From contig JAIXMO010000032.1 in NCBI GenBank assembly GCA_025677825.1, positions 248,001-312,000 of the forward strand: a stretch of 64,000 nucleotides of DNA, in the 5' to 3' direction. Below, one piece after another: positions 22,701-32,740 of this stretch; position 1 is the first letter of the stretch; each line of letters opens with the position of its first letter. The translations under genes and the position numbers were made by a program. The notes beneath the pieces are model-generated. The model was not told where the DNA came from. It searched no databases and was given only the letters and a program-made list of their open reading frames with translations. The stretch is from Helicostylum pulchrum. Its lineage: Eukaryota; Mucoromycota; Mucoromycetes; Mucorales; Mucoraceae.

Positions 22701-23954
22701 GTATCAGAAACTGATATGATGCAATATCTCAGTTTTGCCAAGATCCTTTTATCCGGCATCTTGTTAGATACCAGCACACCCAACTATGATTTTTTGGAGC
22801 GTATCGTCATTAACAACATTTCTGAAGTTATGAATATTCAAACTGAATTTATCACTCCTTCAAAGCACAATGGAAAGGAAGCGCTTTTAGGTGCCGAAAT
22901 TTACGGTAACCGTCCTGAATATTTTACAGAAAGGGTTGCCAGATACTCTTACGCTGTTAACGTCTGTGCATATGGTCTTAAAGAATTTGAGCTTATAGCA
23001 AAAAAAAAAATTGAAAAAGAAAAAAAAGTAAGTAACGACAAAAAAGACTTGAAAAAGAAAATTTACGATATAGAATCTGCTTATGGTCATGTCAATGAAG
23101 ATAAAGAAGTCGACTTGTTTTATCAACCTCCTCTTGATCTTTCCTCGTATACGAGCGCTTTTGCTCGTGATGATGATTTGACATATCTCATTCGCGGAGG
23201 TGATAAAATTTTGGAAAAAGATGAATATGAGGGTATACTTGAAAAGTTTTATGCTTACGAAGATTGTATTGTTTATGCTAGTAGGTGAATTTTCACTTCC
23301 TGTAACCTTCACGTAACTAAATGTAAATTTTATTTTGTAGCTATTTACTCTTCCGATGCAGATGACTTACCTGCCGAAGGAATCAAGACGGATAACCCTA
23401 ACTTCCGAAAGATTCATCAATTTGAACTCTATGTGAAACGTGACGAAGACAATCCAATGACTGATTATGAACACCCTCGTCTTTACTTCGATATTTGCCT
23501 TACCTTTAAAGATGATGAAGCTATGTTTGAAGCTATTATTGGTTCAGAATTAGGAAAGAAGATCCCTGAATTCCGTTTCAGAGACGAATTCTTGGTAGCA
23601 AATATTTACGATGATAGACAATTTATTGATTTTGGTAATTTAACCATTGGTGAACCTGATAGTGTAACTGCTGCCGAGGCTGAAGATGTGAATATTGCTG
23701 AGGTCGATAACATACCTATTATCGAAGTTAGTGATTTAACTTCTGCTGAAGTTGATGGTGTAACTACTGCCGAGATTGAAGATATAACCACAGCCGAAGT
23801 TGAAGATATGAATATTTCTGAGGTCGATGACATACCTGTTAGTAATTTAACCATTGATACGCCTAGGGAAAATATGTCAGATACTACGATTGTTCGCAAA
23901 AAGAGTAGCGACCGCCTCTCTTTCTATTTTAATAAATTTTTTGGTTCGACGTAA
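19724..23954 (+). CDS. HSPA12-type protein with two tandem Hsp70/actin-like ATPase halves, the second degenerate
   Basis: Nine exons (19724-19766, 19823-19928, 19997-20792, 20845-21028, 21090-21560, 21627-21705, 21765-22491, 22551-23280, 23341-23954) join in frame to 1249 aa. The first half (about residues 8-530) has intact ASKHA motifs: SIDFGTTFSGTC (phosphate 1), VCDAGGGTVSLAVYE (phosphate 2), NDSVAAALYCEQ (connect) and YLVGGFGNSPYLQKRI (adenosine). A second half of the same fold starts at about residue 530 with DIGYLSTSCSYRD, includes GRDTAAALYTEKE, and ends in ILLSGILLDTSTPNYDFLE, so the same order of motifs is kept but the nucleotide-binding residues are gone. A low-complexity acidic tail with AEVED-type repeats closes the protein. 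The lack of a peptide-binding domain and the motif style suggest the HSPA12 group. Function unknown; a regulatory pseudo-ATPase half is an inference. The exon 7 donor is uncertain (22485 or 22491, both phase 0). Confidence 0.85.
23662..23860 (+). repeat. Degenerate in-frame repeat, about 120-bp period, AEVED/TAEIED units
   Basis: In the tail of the tandem Hsp70-like protein, the stretch at 23682-23720 (encoding EDVNIAEVDNIP) recurs at 23802-23840 (EDMNISEVDDIP), a spacing of 120 bp. Shorter TTAE(I/V)ED units lie between. The composition is acidic and probably disordered. Confidence 0.75.
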
Positions 23955-24241
23955 GCGTTCGCTTTATATGTATATTTTTTTTAATCGCTTCATTGATTAA
24001 CTTCCATTGGTATTAAATTACATTTCTACGTTAACTTTTCAAATATGCATTACTGATACACCACTCTTTATCAGTTTAATTATTACCACATTGTTTGCAT
24101 ATCGTTTGATAGCCATTTCGTAATTATAAAATACTTTGTATTAACTTCGCGCCGAAAAAAAAAACTCGACTTTAACTTAATAAAAGAAACCCCTCTTTTT
24201 TAATTTATTTACAAAATATATTATATATGTGCGAAAGAAAG

Positions 24242-26924
24242 CTATGTCATGACGGAAGTACTGGGTTTTCTAATCCCCTTATTGACCTGAGCGTACGCTT
24301 CTGACTTGTACTTATACTTGTGTTGTTGTTGAATTGCAGGCAAGTATATTTTCTTTAAATCTCCCGTAACACCATTTAAAGGACCTAAAGGCGTAACCTT
24401 TGGCTTCAATTTCTTTTCTATGCTATCACAACTTGAAGAAGACTTGCTACTATTATTTGCTGATGGCATATTTGGACACATAGGTGCTTTGTTTGTACAA
24501 TGAGGATGAAACTTTAACTGACAATCTAAAAAAAAAAGGGGGGGGGGAAGGATATTAATTATTTTAATTCATATTTCAGTCTGCTTTTTATATATATACC
24601 TTGACAACTTCTAACCCAAACTTTCTTCATTTGCATCTGACAACTATAACACCGTTCGCCTTGCTGCGCAGTCTGATAGTCTACAAACGTATGCGTAGCT
24701 CTATAATCCTGAACATCCGATAAAGTTTCACTATCTGACAGCTCTAAATAAGTTTCACTTTTACTTTTTTTAACTGTACCGGGAGAAGGAGACAACAATT
24801 GATTGAAATAGGGCGCCATCCATTTCGATTGCATTAAATCGTACGCACTAGGTCTATCTGCCGGATTCTTTTTAAAGCAGCAAATTAAAAACTCTCTTGC
24901 TTCCTCTGACAGCACGATGTTTTTGGGGATAGGAGGTTCATCGTCTTCTACAATACGATAGAGAGCAGTAAACGATGGTATTCCAGCATAAGGCGGTTTA
25001 CCTGTCAGCATTTCAACAATCGTGCAGCCTAAAGACCAAATATCTGATTTGGCAGAAGCACCTGCAAATTTTATGACTTCCGGTGCCATCCAGTTTGGTG
25101 TACCTGCTGGTTCACCTGTGTTTTCATCGTCCTTCATTTTTAAGCTAAGTGAGACGCCAAAGTCAGTTAACTTTAAACTTCCTGTCTTGGTTGTTAAAAT
25201 ATTAGCTGCCTTCAAGTCACAGTGAATAACGTCTTTAGAGTGTAAGTAATGAAGACCCGATAAGATCTTGAATGTGTAGGAAGCTGCTAATTTTTCTGGG
25301 AATTTACCGAATGCCTTGATGTTATTATGTAGTGAACCCATTTCAACGTATCTGTATATAATCGAGTTAGTTTTTTTTTTTTTTTTTTTTATAATTTAAA
25401 TAAATAATTTAATACGTTACTCTAAAATAATGTTTAAAAATTCTTTATCTTTTGAAAACCCTACATATCTTACAATATGCTCACTATTTAAATGTTTAAG
25501 CACACCTACTTCATTCTAAACAATATATTATATTAGATAGTTGCTAATAAAAAAAGTAGTAATAAAAAACAATTTACCATGTCATCACAATCCATTTGAT
25601 TTCTTCTGATTCTCTTAATAGCTACGTACTCTCCTGTATCCATATTCAAACCACCAAACACTTCGCCAAATTGACCTTTACCAATACTTTTACCTAAAGC
25701 CTTTTTTTTAAAAAAAAAAATTAGTTTCTTGTGATACGGTATAACAATTTTTTTAAAAAAAAACTTACATAAACTGCTAAAGAACCATCATCACATTCAA
25801 CCTTAACAGCACAAGCGCCCATTTTTTTCAACGAAGTTTTTCTATTTGTATACTCCAGTTGATTATACTCCTGACTAGATTTTTTTAGTAAATCCGTAGT
25901 CACTGTTTTACTTTTGGATTCTGTATTTAATTTCGGTGCCATTACGATGGGAGTAGATTTTGAAGGCTTTGGTAGCACGGGCAATGGTAACTTTTTAGTT
26001 TTAGTTTCCTTTGTGAAAATATCGGACGAGAGCCTACGTCTTGCCGGTTCTGTAACCGCCAACTGATTATTATTACTTGTAATCATATGCACTTGAAGTT
26101 TAACATATCCCTGTGCTGTCTTTTTGACTGAAATGCATTTCTTTTGTTTTTCAATTACAGGCTCAACACGTCGATGAGGGTTACCGCCAGTTAATTTTTT
26201 AGGCCACGCTAAGATTTCAGAAGGTGCGGTTTTTGCGGGCTGCAAATGATGGTTGCTCTTTTTTTTATAAATTGATTGTGGTTGAGATTCGTCGACTAGC
26301 AATAATAAGTTTCGGGTACTGCCGTTTTTTTTGGTGGTGGTAAGGCTGTTTTTGGTGATGATTTTACGTTCACACATAATTCTTTGGATTGCTAGTAAGC
26401 AAGAGATCACACTCTGCATTCTTTTGCCTTCAAGTAAGTCTACTGTTTGAAATAAATCGGATTGGGGTATATGGAGCTAATAAAACCGAGTTAGTTTCTT
26501 GTTTTTTGTAATAGTATATGTGTTATATACTTACAGTCTCAGCTACTCTTAAGAATTGACCAATATTATCTTGCTATTTATTAAAAAAAAGAAACCATTA
26601 AATATACATATACACGCCAGCGTATACCTTTATACTTACGTATGCAAATTTTGTACGTCTTTCGTTTTTAATGATAGGTTCTGTTGAAAAGTTTTTAATT
26701 AACCTACACACACACAAGAGAAACAGAAATTAGTTGTAGACTCAATACCTGTCACCATATACTGCCGCTTACTCGCATAATAAAATACCGTCTTTTAACA
26801 TATCTTGCAGAGTTCCGTTAGGTAATTCGTTTCTATCCAGAGTGTCCATGATAAATTGTTTGACTGCATTTTCATTTTGTTTTTGAAAAACTAGGGTATT
26901 GGTGGTATTTGTAACTGTTGTCAT
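24242..26924 (-). CDS. CH domain - protein kinase (Cdc7/SepH, STE11-like) - C1 zinc finger protein
   Basis: Eight exons (26924-26773, 26703-26640, 26573-26535, 26476-25769, 25700-25578, 25515-25421, 25351-24600, 24525-24242), all in phase, 738 aa. Residues 1-120 look like a calponin-type CH domain: LPNGTLQDMLKDGILLCELI, YQDNIGQFLRVAE, DLFQTVDLLEGKRM. A basic, disordered linker follows. The kinase domain spans about 322-575: glycine loop GKGQFGEV, VAIK lysine, HCDLKAANIL catalytic loop, DFGVS, GTPNWMAPEVI activation segment; it is nearest to Cdc7/SepH/MAP3K-epsilon kinases of septation signalling. A C1-like zinc finger (about 614-661) has the H-C-C-C-C-H-C-C spacing, ending HPHCTNKAPMC. The catalytic loop reads HCD, not HRD, so this is a non-RD kinase that should not need activation-loop phosphorylation. 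Membrane and actin targeting by C1 and CH is inference. Confidence 0.85.
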
Positions 26925-28014
26925 TTTTAAAGAGAGAGAGAAAGAAAAGAGAGAGGAAAAGAGAATGAGCTTTTTTCTTTGTATGTATCTTCATCCCTAA
27001 ATAAGAAAAAAATTCATTTATACAACAGCTTAAAAAAAAATATGGTGACACACACTACAAAAAGAAAATAAAAACATATTACTTTATTTGGCAATGTATA
27101 AATATCTCTTTCTTCATGTAAGAAAAAAGAAATATGGGTGTACATTATGAACCCGTGTAGTTATTCGTATAGGGAAATTTACCAAAAGCTAATTATGGGT
27201 ATACGATGTAACGAGAAGCAAAAAGGCCACAAGAAAAACAGTGAACCATGTACGGTAATATGAAAGGTTAATCGGCACTCTCTTTCAGCACTTGGAATGA
27301 AATATGAGACTCTTACGTAAAAAGGTAATACAGAATGACTTGAAATGTAAACTTAATCCTCAGGTCGCTTTAAGCACCTCTCATTATTTTACTCTCAAAA
27401 AAAAAGTGACAAGTACACCTTTTAAAAACTTTTGAGCGGCGTAGCAAAAAAAACAAACGCGCTGAAACCAAAAAAAAAAATGCATTGAGGTTCGGCAAGA
27501 AATAAGTTGTAATAAGTGCGTGATCGAGCGATGTTTGTTGGGTGGTAGAATGCAACAAACATGCAGTTGAATACAGGTACAATTTTAATAGTAGGATATA
27601 TTTTGGCAAGTATACACAGTTATTGAAAGGAAATAAAAATGCCCAGTTTCGGTTAGAAAGGACGATACGTATTCTTTTTTTGGGGGTTAGCCCAGTGAAT
27701 TAACTTGTAAACAAACCGTTTCATGACTCCAATATCTTTTATATCAAAAGAATTAAAAAAAATAGATACATATAAAAAAATTAAAGTTGTTCGGTTTATA
27801 TAAATATATATAAAAGTATACGGGAATCAAGAAAAAGGTACAAGACTATACAGAAAAAAAAAAAAAGAAGATGCTTTAAAGGTTATGAAAAACCCACCAA
27901 GATAATGATGATGATGCTTGTTTAAGTGTCCGATAAGTGATCTTATTTCTTCTTCATTTTTTTAAAAACTGTTTCCTTTTTTTTCTCGACCCCCTTTTTT
28001 TAAAAAAAAGAAAT
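26925..28014. other. Gene-free divergent region, CH-kinase / V-ATPase subunit C
   Basis: About 1.1 kb of AT-rich spacer. A 79-codon open stretch on the minus strand (27370-27609) lacks splice context and coding character. TATATAAATATATATAAAAG lies at about 27797-27816 and may serve as a TATA region for the V-ATPase gene. Confidence 0.55.
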
Positions 28015-29509
28015 ATGAAGTACACCTTTATTTCAGTTCCTGCTTTAGGTGATAAGCAAAATACCTTTTTAAACATCAAAGGAAAGTTAACTGACTATGC
28101 TCAAACATACCAATTCAACATTCCTGAGTTTAAGGTGAGATGAACATTTAAAAAAAAAAAAAGCACACAAAAACTAAAATATGTTTTATAGATTGGTACT
28201 TTGGACGCTCTTGTAGTTTTATCTGATGACCTTGTTAAATACGATACTGTCTTTGAACAATCTGTTAACAAGATTGCTGATATGTTGAACAACTTATTAA
28301 GAGGTCAACAAGCTAATCTTCAAGATCAATTGTTAGTTAATGACAGTAAGTTTTTTTTTTTTTTTGTGATAACGCGTAACTTTTTTCTGTTGTTGTCCTT
28401 ACAAATATATATATATATAGAACCTATTGATGAGTACATCACTACTTTCCAATGGAATACTATGAAGTACCGTACCGACAAGTCTTTGCAAGAAACAACT
28501 GGAACTTTAAGCCAAGTAACTAGTGAAACACTTTCTTTTTTTTTTTCGATGATGCACTAAAAATCCCCCTTTTTTTTTGTTATTTATTTGTATTAGGAAG
28601 TTACAGCTATTGATAATATTATGAAGAACAAGATGAATATCTATACCCAGAATAAGAACGCACTCCAAACATTACAACGTAAACAAACGTAAGTGATTTA
28701 AAAAAAACTGTACGATATTTATGTTTTTAACTTACAAAAACAACAAAAAGTGGTAACTTGTCTGTCCGTAACTTGAACGGTATTGTCAAGAAACAACACT
28801 GTGTATTAAACTCTGAATTCTTGACCACTTTAATTGTTGCTGTACCTAAAGCACTTTATAAACAATGGAACAACAGATATGAAACATTAACAGATATGGT
28901 TGTTCCTCGTTCTTCCATGTAAGTACAACAAATAAAAGAAAAAGAAAAAGAAAATTAACTTTTTTTTTTTTTTTTTTTTTCTTGCACAGTAAAATTGCTG
29001 AGGATGAAGAGTTTGGATTATTCACGGTTACTGTATTCCAAAGAACCATTGATGAATTCTGCCACAAGGCAAGAGAAGAGAGATTTATTCCTCGTGATTT
29101 TACTTATGACGAAGACGCACTTCAAACTCAACAACGTGAATTAGAAGAGGTTTCCGCTACTGAACGTGAACAACTCGCTGAACTGTTGCGTTTGACAAAG
29201 ACAAACTTTGGTGAAATCTTTGCCTCTTGGTTACATTTAAAGGCTCTTCGAGTATTTGTTGAATCCGTCCTTCGTTATGGTTTACCCCCTGATTTTTCTT
29301 CTGTTACCATCTGTCCAAAGCCCAAGTTTGAAAAGAAGGTAGATGAAATCATGGTTGCTCAGTACGGCCGTTTAGGTGGTGTTCACGGTCAATCTTTCAA
29401 GAATGACAATCAAGATGAAATTTTGGACCATGATTTACAATCTGTTAACGATAGTAGCTACAGACCTTATGTTCAATTCGAACTTGACTTTGAGTATGAA
29501 CGCAGATAA
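28015..29509 (+). CDS. VMA5: V-type proton ATPase subunit C
   Basis: Six exons, 28015-28134, 28192-28345, 28421-28515, 28597-28688, 28751-28918 and 28990-29509, give 382 aa (yeast Vma5 is 392). Family stretches: the start YTFISVPALGDKQNTFLNIK, SDDLVKYDTVFE, EYITTFQWNTMKYRTDKSL, ARKK-equivalent LQTLQRKQTGNLSVRNL, and the C-terminal AWLHLKALRVFVESVLRYGL-type helix (here ASWLHLKALRVFVESVLRYG) followed by PPDF. Subunit C bridges the V1 and Vo sectors of the vacuolar proton pump and is released when the enzyme disassembles on glucose loss. Five introns of 46-81 bp, one with a long T-run before the acceptor. The gene converges on MIX17, whose stop lies 68 bp away. Confidence 0.95.
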
Positions 29510-29576
29510 AAAATAAAATAATGAAAAAAGAGAGAGGGAAAAAGTTAAATAAAGAAAAACTTTTTTTTTTATTGTT

Positions 29577-30161
29577 CTAATATTGAGAAGCCATAGATTG
29601 ACATTGTTTAAGAGCATCTAAATAGTATTGGCAAGCAGACATGTCGTTATTTGTTGCTTCAAGACATTGTGTAAATGCTTTAGCATTAGCTTCACATGAA
29701 GCTCCATTTTGTGTTGAGCCAGCCATAGGTTGTTGGTATTGTTCTTGTTGAGATTGTTGTTGTTGTTGAGGTTCGCTACTTTCACCTCCACCAAACATGG
29801 AAGATACACCAGAGGCCATTGTATGACCAACAGCAGAACCAACAGCAACACCAGCAGCAGTTGTAGCCACTATAGATTGATTTTTAGTATTTTGACAACT
29901 TTTTTTTTTTTTTTTTTGCAGAAAAAAGAAACTTACTTTGAGCAAACATGCCAGGTTGTCTAGGTTGAGCTACAGCAGGTGTAGACGCTTGATGTGGAAC
30001 TGGAGCGTGTTGTTGTTGAGGGGGAGCTTGTCTTGTAGGCATAGTATGTGCACTACGAGTTTGTTGTTGAGCGGGAGCACGACGAGTCTATAATACTTTT
30101 TTTTAGTTGGATATTCCCTTTGTATTCTATGTATACACTTTACCTGTCTAGAGCGAGCCAT
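29577..30161 (-). CDS. MIX17: MIX17/CHCHD2-CHCHD10-like mitochondrial twin CX9C protein
   Basis: Three exons, 30161-30144 (six codons), 30087-29937 and 29869-29577, give 153 aa. The N-terminus is basic and Gln/Pro-rich. The central hydrophobic stretch reads GMFAQMATTAAGVAVGSAVG, a near match to the CHCHD2/10 core; the correct reading of QMATT depends on the acceptor chosen at 29870. The CHCH domain has C-x9-C pairs: CEANAKAFTQC and CQYYLDALKQC. Mix17 is imported into the intermembrane space by Mia40; the animal homologues affect respiration and cristae. A Gln-rich stretch lies between core and CHCH domain. It is divergent from the IF1-like gene, with 256 bp between start codons. Confidence 0.93.
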
Positions 30162-30417
30162 TTTTTAAAAAATATAAGTAAAGAGGAAAAAAAAGAAGTG
30201 TATTTTTTTAGAACGAAAAAAGTCCCTTTTTAATAGGAAATTAAGGATTGCGCAAGTGTGGGAGTTTAATTGGTTCGGTGAATCCGGGTGTGACGGACAA
30301 GCGTTATGCGTCAAAACGAAAAACGTATATTAGCTTCCTTCACATTCTTTTACTTTCCTTTTTTCCTTTTTTTCTTTTTTCTTCTTTTACTTTTTATCTT
30401 ATAAAAATTCCTACAAA
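30162..30417. promoter_or_regulatory. Shared bidirectional promoter region MIX17 / IF1-like
   Basis: 256 bp between two divergent mitochondrial-family genes. It contains an inverted CCAAT box (ATTGG in TTTAATTGGTTCGG near 30269), a GC-richer stretch (TCCGGGTGTGACGGACAAGC) that stands out from the AT-rich surroundings, and a long pyrimidine tract before the plus-strand ATG. CCAAT boxes are bound by the HAP complex, which controls respiratory genes in fungi; a role here is inference. Confidence 0.4.
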
Positions 30418-30638
30418 ATGAACCAAGCAGGAAATACTACTTCTGGATCTAAAGCATTTGCTTCAAGAGAACAAGCAGCTGAAAACCAATACGCTCGTCA
30501 AAAGGTAAAAAAAAAAACAGAACAAAATATATACAGCGCCGTAAAAACTGACTCTTAATCTAGGAGCAAGAACAAATCAAAGCTTTGAAAGCTTCTTTAG
30601 ACGCCAAAAAGCAAGAAACTGATAAACCCAACCAATAG
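30418..30638 (+). CDS. INH1: IF1/INH1-like ATP synthase inhibitor, short form
   Basis: Two exons, 30418-30504 and 30564-30638, give 53 aa. The inhibitor core is clear: SKAFASREQAAENQYARQKE followed by QEQIKALK, matching the IATP family pattern (F..RE.A.E..Y.R..E.EQ...LK). The C-terminus is a short charged helix. Family proteins insert into the F1 part of mitochondrial ATP synthase and stop ATP hydrolysis when the membrane potential falls. Unlike yeast Inh1 or animal IF1, no basic amphipathic presequence precedes the core: only ten or so neutral residues (MNQAGNTTSG). Either an upstream exon is missing from my model, or import does not need a cleaved presequence. Confidence 0.78.
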
Positions 30639-30866
30639 GAATTATTATTATTAGTAATTTCTTTAATAAAAATAAAAAATAGTAGTATAAAAAATATATA
30701 AAGAGAGAAAAAAATGTAAAAAGTATTATGGTGAGAGAAAGAAAGAAAGAGAGAGACAATGTGTAAACTATTTTTTAAGAAAACACCATATGCAGAATTA
30801 TAAAATGTAGAAAAAAAGGGGGAAAGATGAAATAAGATTAAATATATAAGAAAGAAGAAAAAAAAA

Positions 30867-32740
30867 TTAAGCGGTAGTGGTTTTAGGTCTGAAGCTCATA
30901 ATACAACCATCTTGAGGGTAAATAGTAGCAAAGATAGAAATGTCGTCACTCTTTTCTGTACGAGTATGTGTCCATTCTAAACTAAGAGAAGCTTGTCCGA
31001 TAATAGCCATTAAATGCATAACTGCAAACTCTTTGCCAAGACAATGATGAGGTCCGTTACCAAATACCATAAAGTTCTTGGGATGCTTTTCAGCTGTTCC
31101 ATTGGGTCCCCATCTATCAGGGTCAAATGCGTCGGGGTTAGGATATGCGACAGGATCATGAAGAGCGGGATAAGTAGTAGGAATCACCATAGCTATATAA
31201 AGATGTAATTAGTCGCCTATAAAACATACACAATAATTTATACTTTACATCCTTTAGGAACAGTATAGTTGGGTGTAAGAGGCCATTCACGAATAGTTTG
31301 ATAAGGTACCATTAAAACAGGAGGACGAAGACGAAGTACTTCCTTGACAACCTGACGAAGATAAGGACTTTTTTCCATTAACTCTAATGAAAGACCCATA
31401 CTAGCATCCCCTTTACGTACTACCATTTGCTCATCATAGACCTTTTGAAGTACCTCGGGGTGATCTGCCAACAATTGGAAAGCCCAAGTTAAAGCAGAAG
31501 AGGTAGCATCTTGCGAAGCGAAAAGGAAGGTCAAGATAGTCAAGGCGATTTCACGGTCATCGAACTTTCTGGGAGCAGGCTTACCGACTCTTTCACATTC
31601 AATTTCATCATCGATCATGGAGCTAATCCAAGCATCCATCATTGAATTTACTGTACCCTTATTAGCCATTCTAATACGACTGTCCTTGATACTCTCAATA
31701 AAATGCTTGACGATATATTTACGAGATTGAATAGCCTTGTACACTTTGGTACCGGGTAAAGGAATAGGAAAGTTGACCAGTTCTAAGGCTGCTGTGATAT
31801 TAAAGTACTCTTGAGAGATTGTAGAGGCTACTTGGTCTGACATGTAGTCTCCCAAAAAGACTCGAAGTGATGTTTCCATATTGATTTCACGGAAACGTAA
31901 TTGATATTGTTCTGAAGCACCATCTAACTCTAGCCATTCTTGGAAATGCTTTTGATATACTCTTTCTTGAATGGGAATATAAATACTAAAAAATAAAATA
32001 AAAAAAAAAGGTGTCAGTTTAAGGTTTTCTTAACTATTAATAATAAACTTACCCTAATGCTCTACGTGTAAATAAAATGTTTAATCCTTTACGATAATCC
32101 ACATGTGTTTTTCCACTCAAGAATACCCAATTATCATCACAAAGGATATGTTTCATAGAATCAACTACAGCAGGTTGAGCATAAGCAGGTGCATTAAGGA
32201 TTTTACGACTTAATTCACAAGTTGAAGCAATCACTACAAATCTTTTTTGTTTTTTTTGTTAGTAATCGGATACTGAAAAAAAGTTAACCCCTCGCATTTT
32301 TTTTTTCAACCCAAAAAAAAAAAAAAACTTGAAACGGTTTAAATATATACTCATTGTTCGCTTACCTGTCAAATACACTAACACAAGATAATTCACCACT
32401 CTTCCATTTACTCATATAACCTTCAAAGGTAGGGTACAGCGAATCCGTAAAAGCACCAATAATGGGAATTTTAAAACTAGGACCAGGTAAGGACTTTTTT
32501 TTCTTTAAATAGACATATTGTTCATAAGCGAACAACCCCACAACTGCAGAGCATACAATGGCTGTTGTAGTAGGTACGTTCGATTGAGAAAAAGCCGCCT
32601 TCATAAATGAAGCGACTGTATTCTTTGCTGACTCAATAGAACGAGGATCAAAAATACTGCTGTTAGAAAGAAAAAAAGATTAGCCGGAAAATAATATTTC
32701 AAACCACATTTTTATTCTATTTTTACCTTGAGGAAGACAT
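30867..32740 (-). CDS. ERG5: Sterol C-22 desaturase, cytochrome P450 CYP61
   Basis: Five exons, 32740-32727, 32659-32366, 32241-32053, 31985-31249 and 31192-30867, give 519 aa. An N-terminal membrane anchor ([20 protein letters not shown]) is followed by a Pro-rich hinge ([14 protein letters not shown]). P450 signatures: I-helix [18 protein letters not shown]-helix [13 protein letters not shown]-like region [13 protein letters not shown] and heme-binding [14 protein letters not shown] with the axial Cys. The ASQDATSS and [16 protein letters not shown] stretches are typical of CYP61/Erg5 rather than CYP51. It introduces the C22-C23 double bond in the last steps of ergosterol synthesis at the ER. 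The very short first exon (14 nt) is deduced from phase and family start. The SCAP gene lies 17 kb away. Confidence 0.92.

Noticed and set aside
27370..27609. Minus-strand frame of 79 codons
   Set aside because: Phe/Leu-rich from T-runs, no start context, not coding-like.
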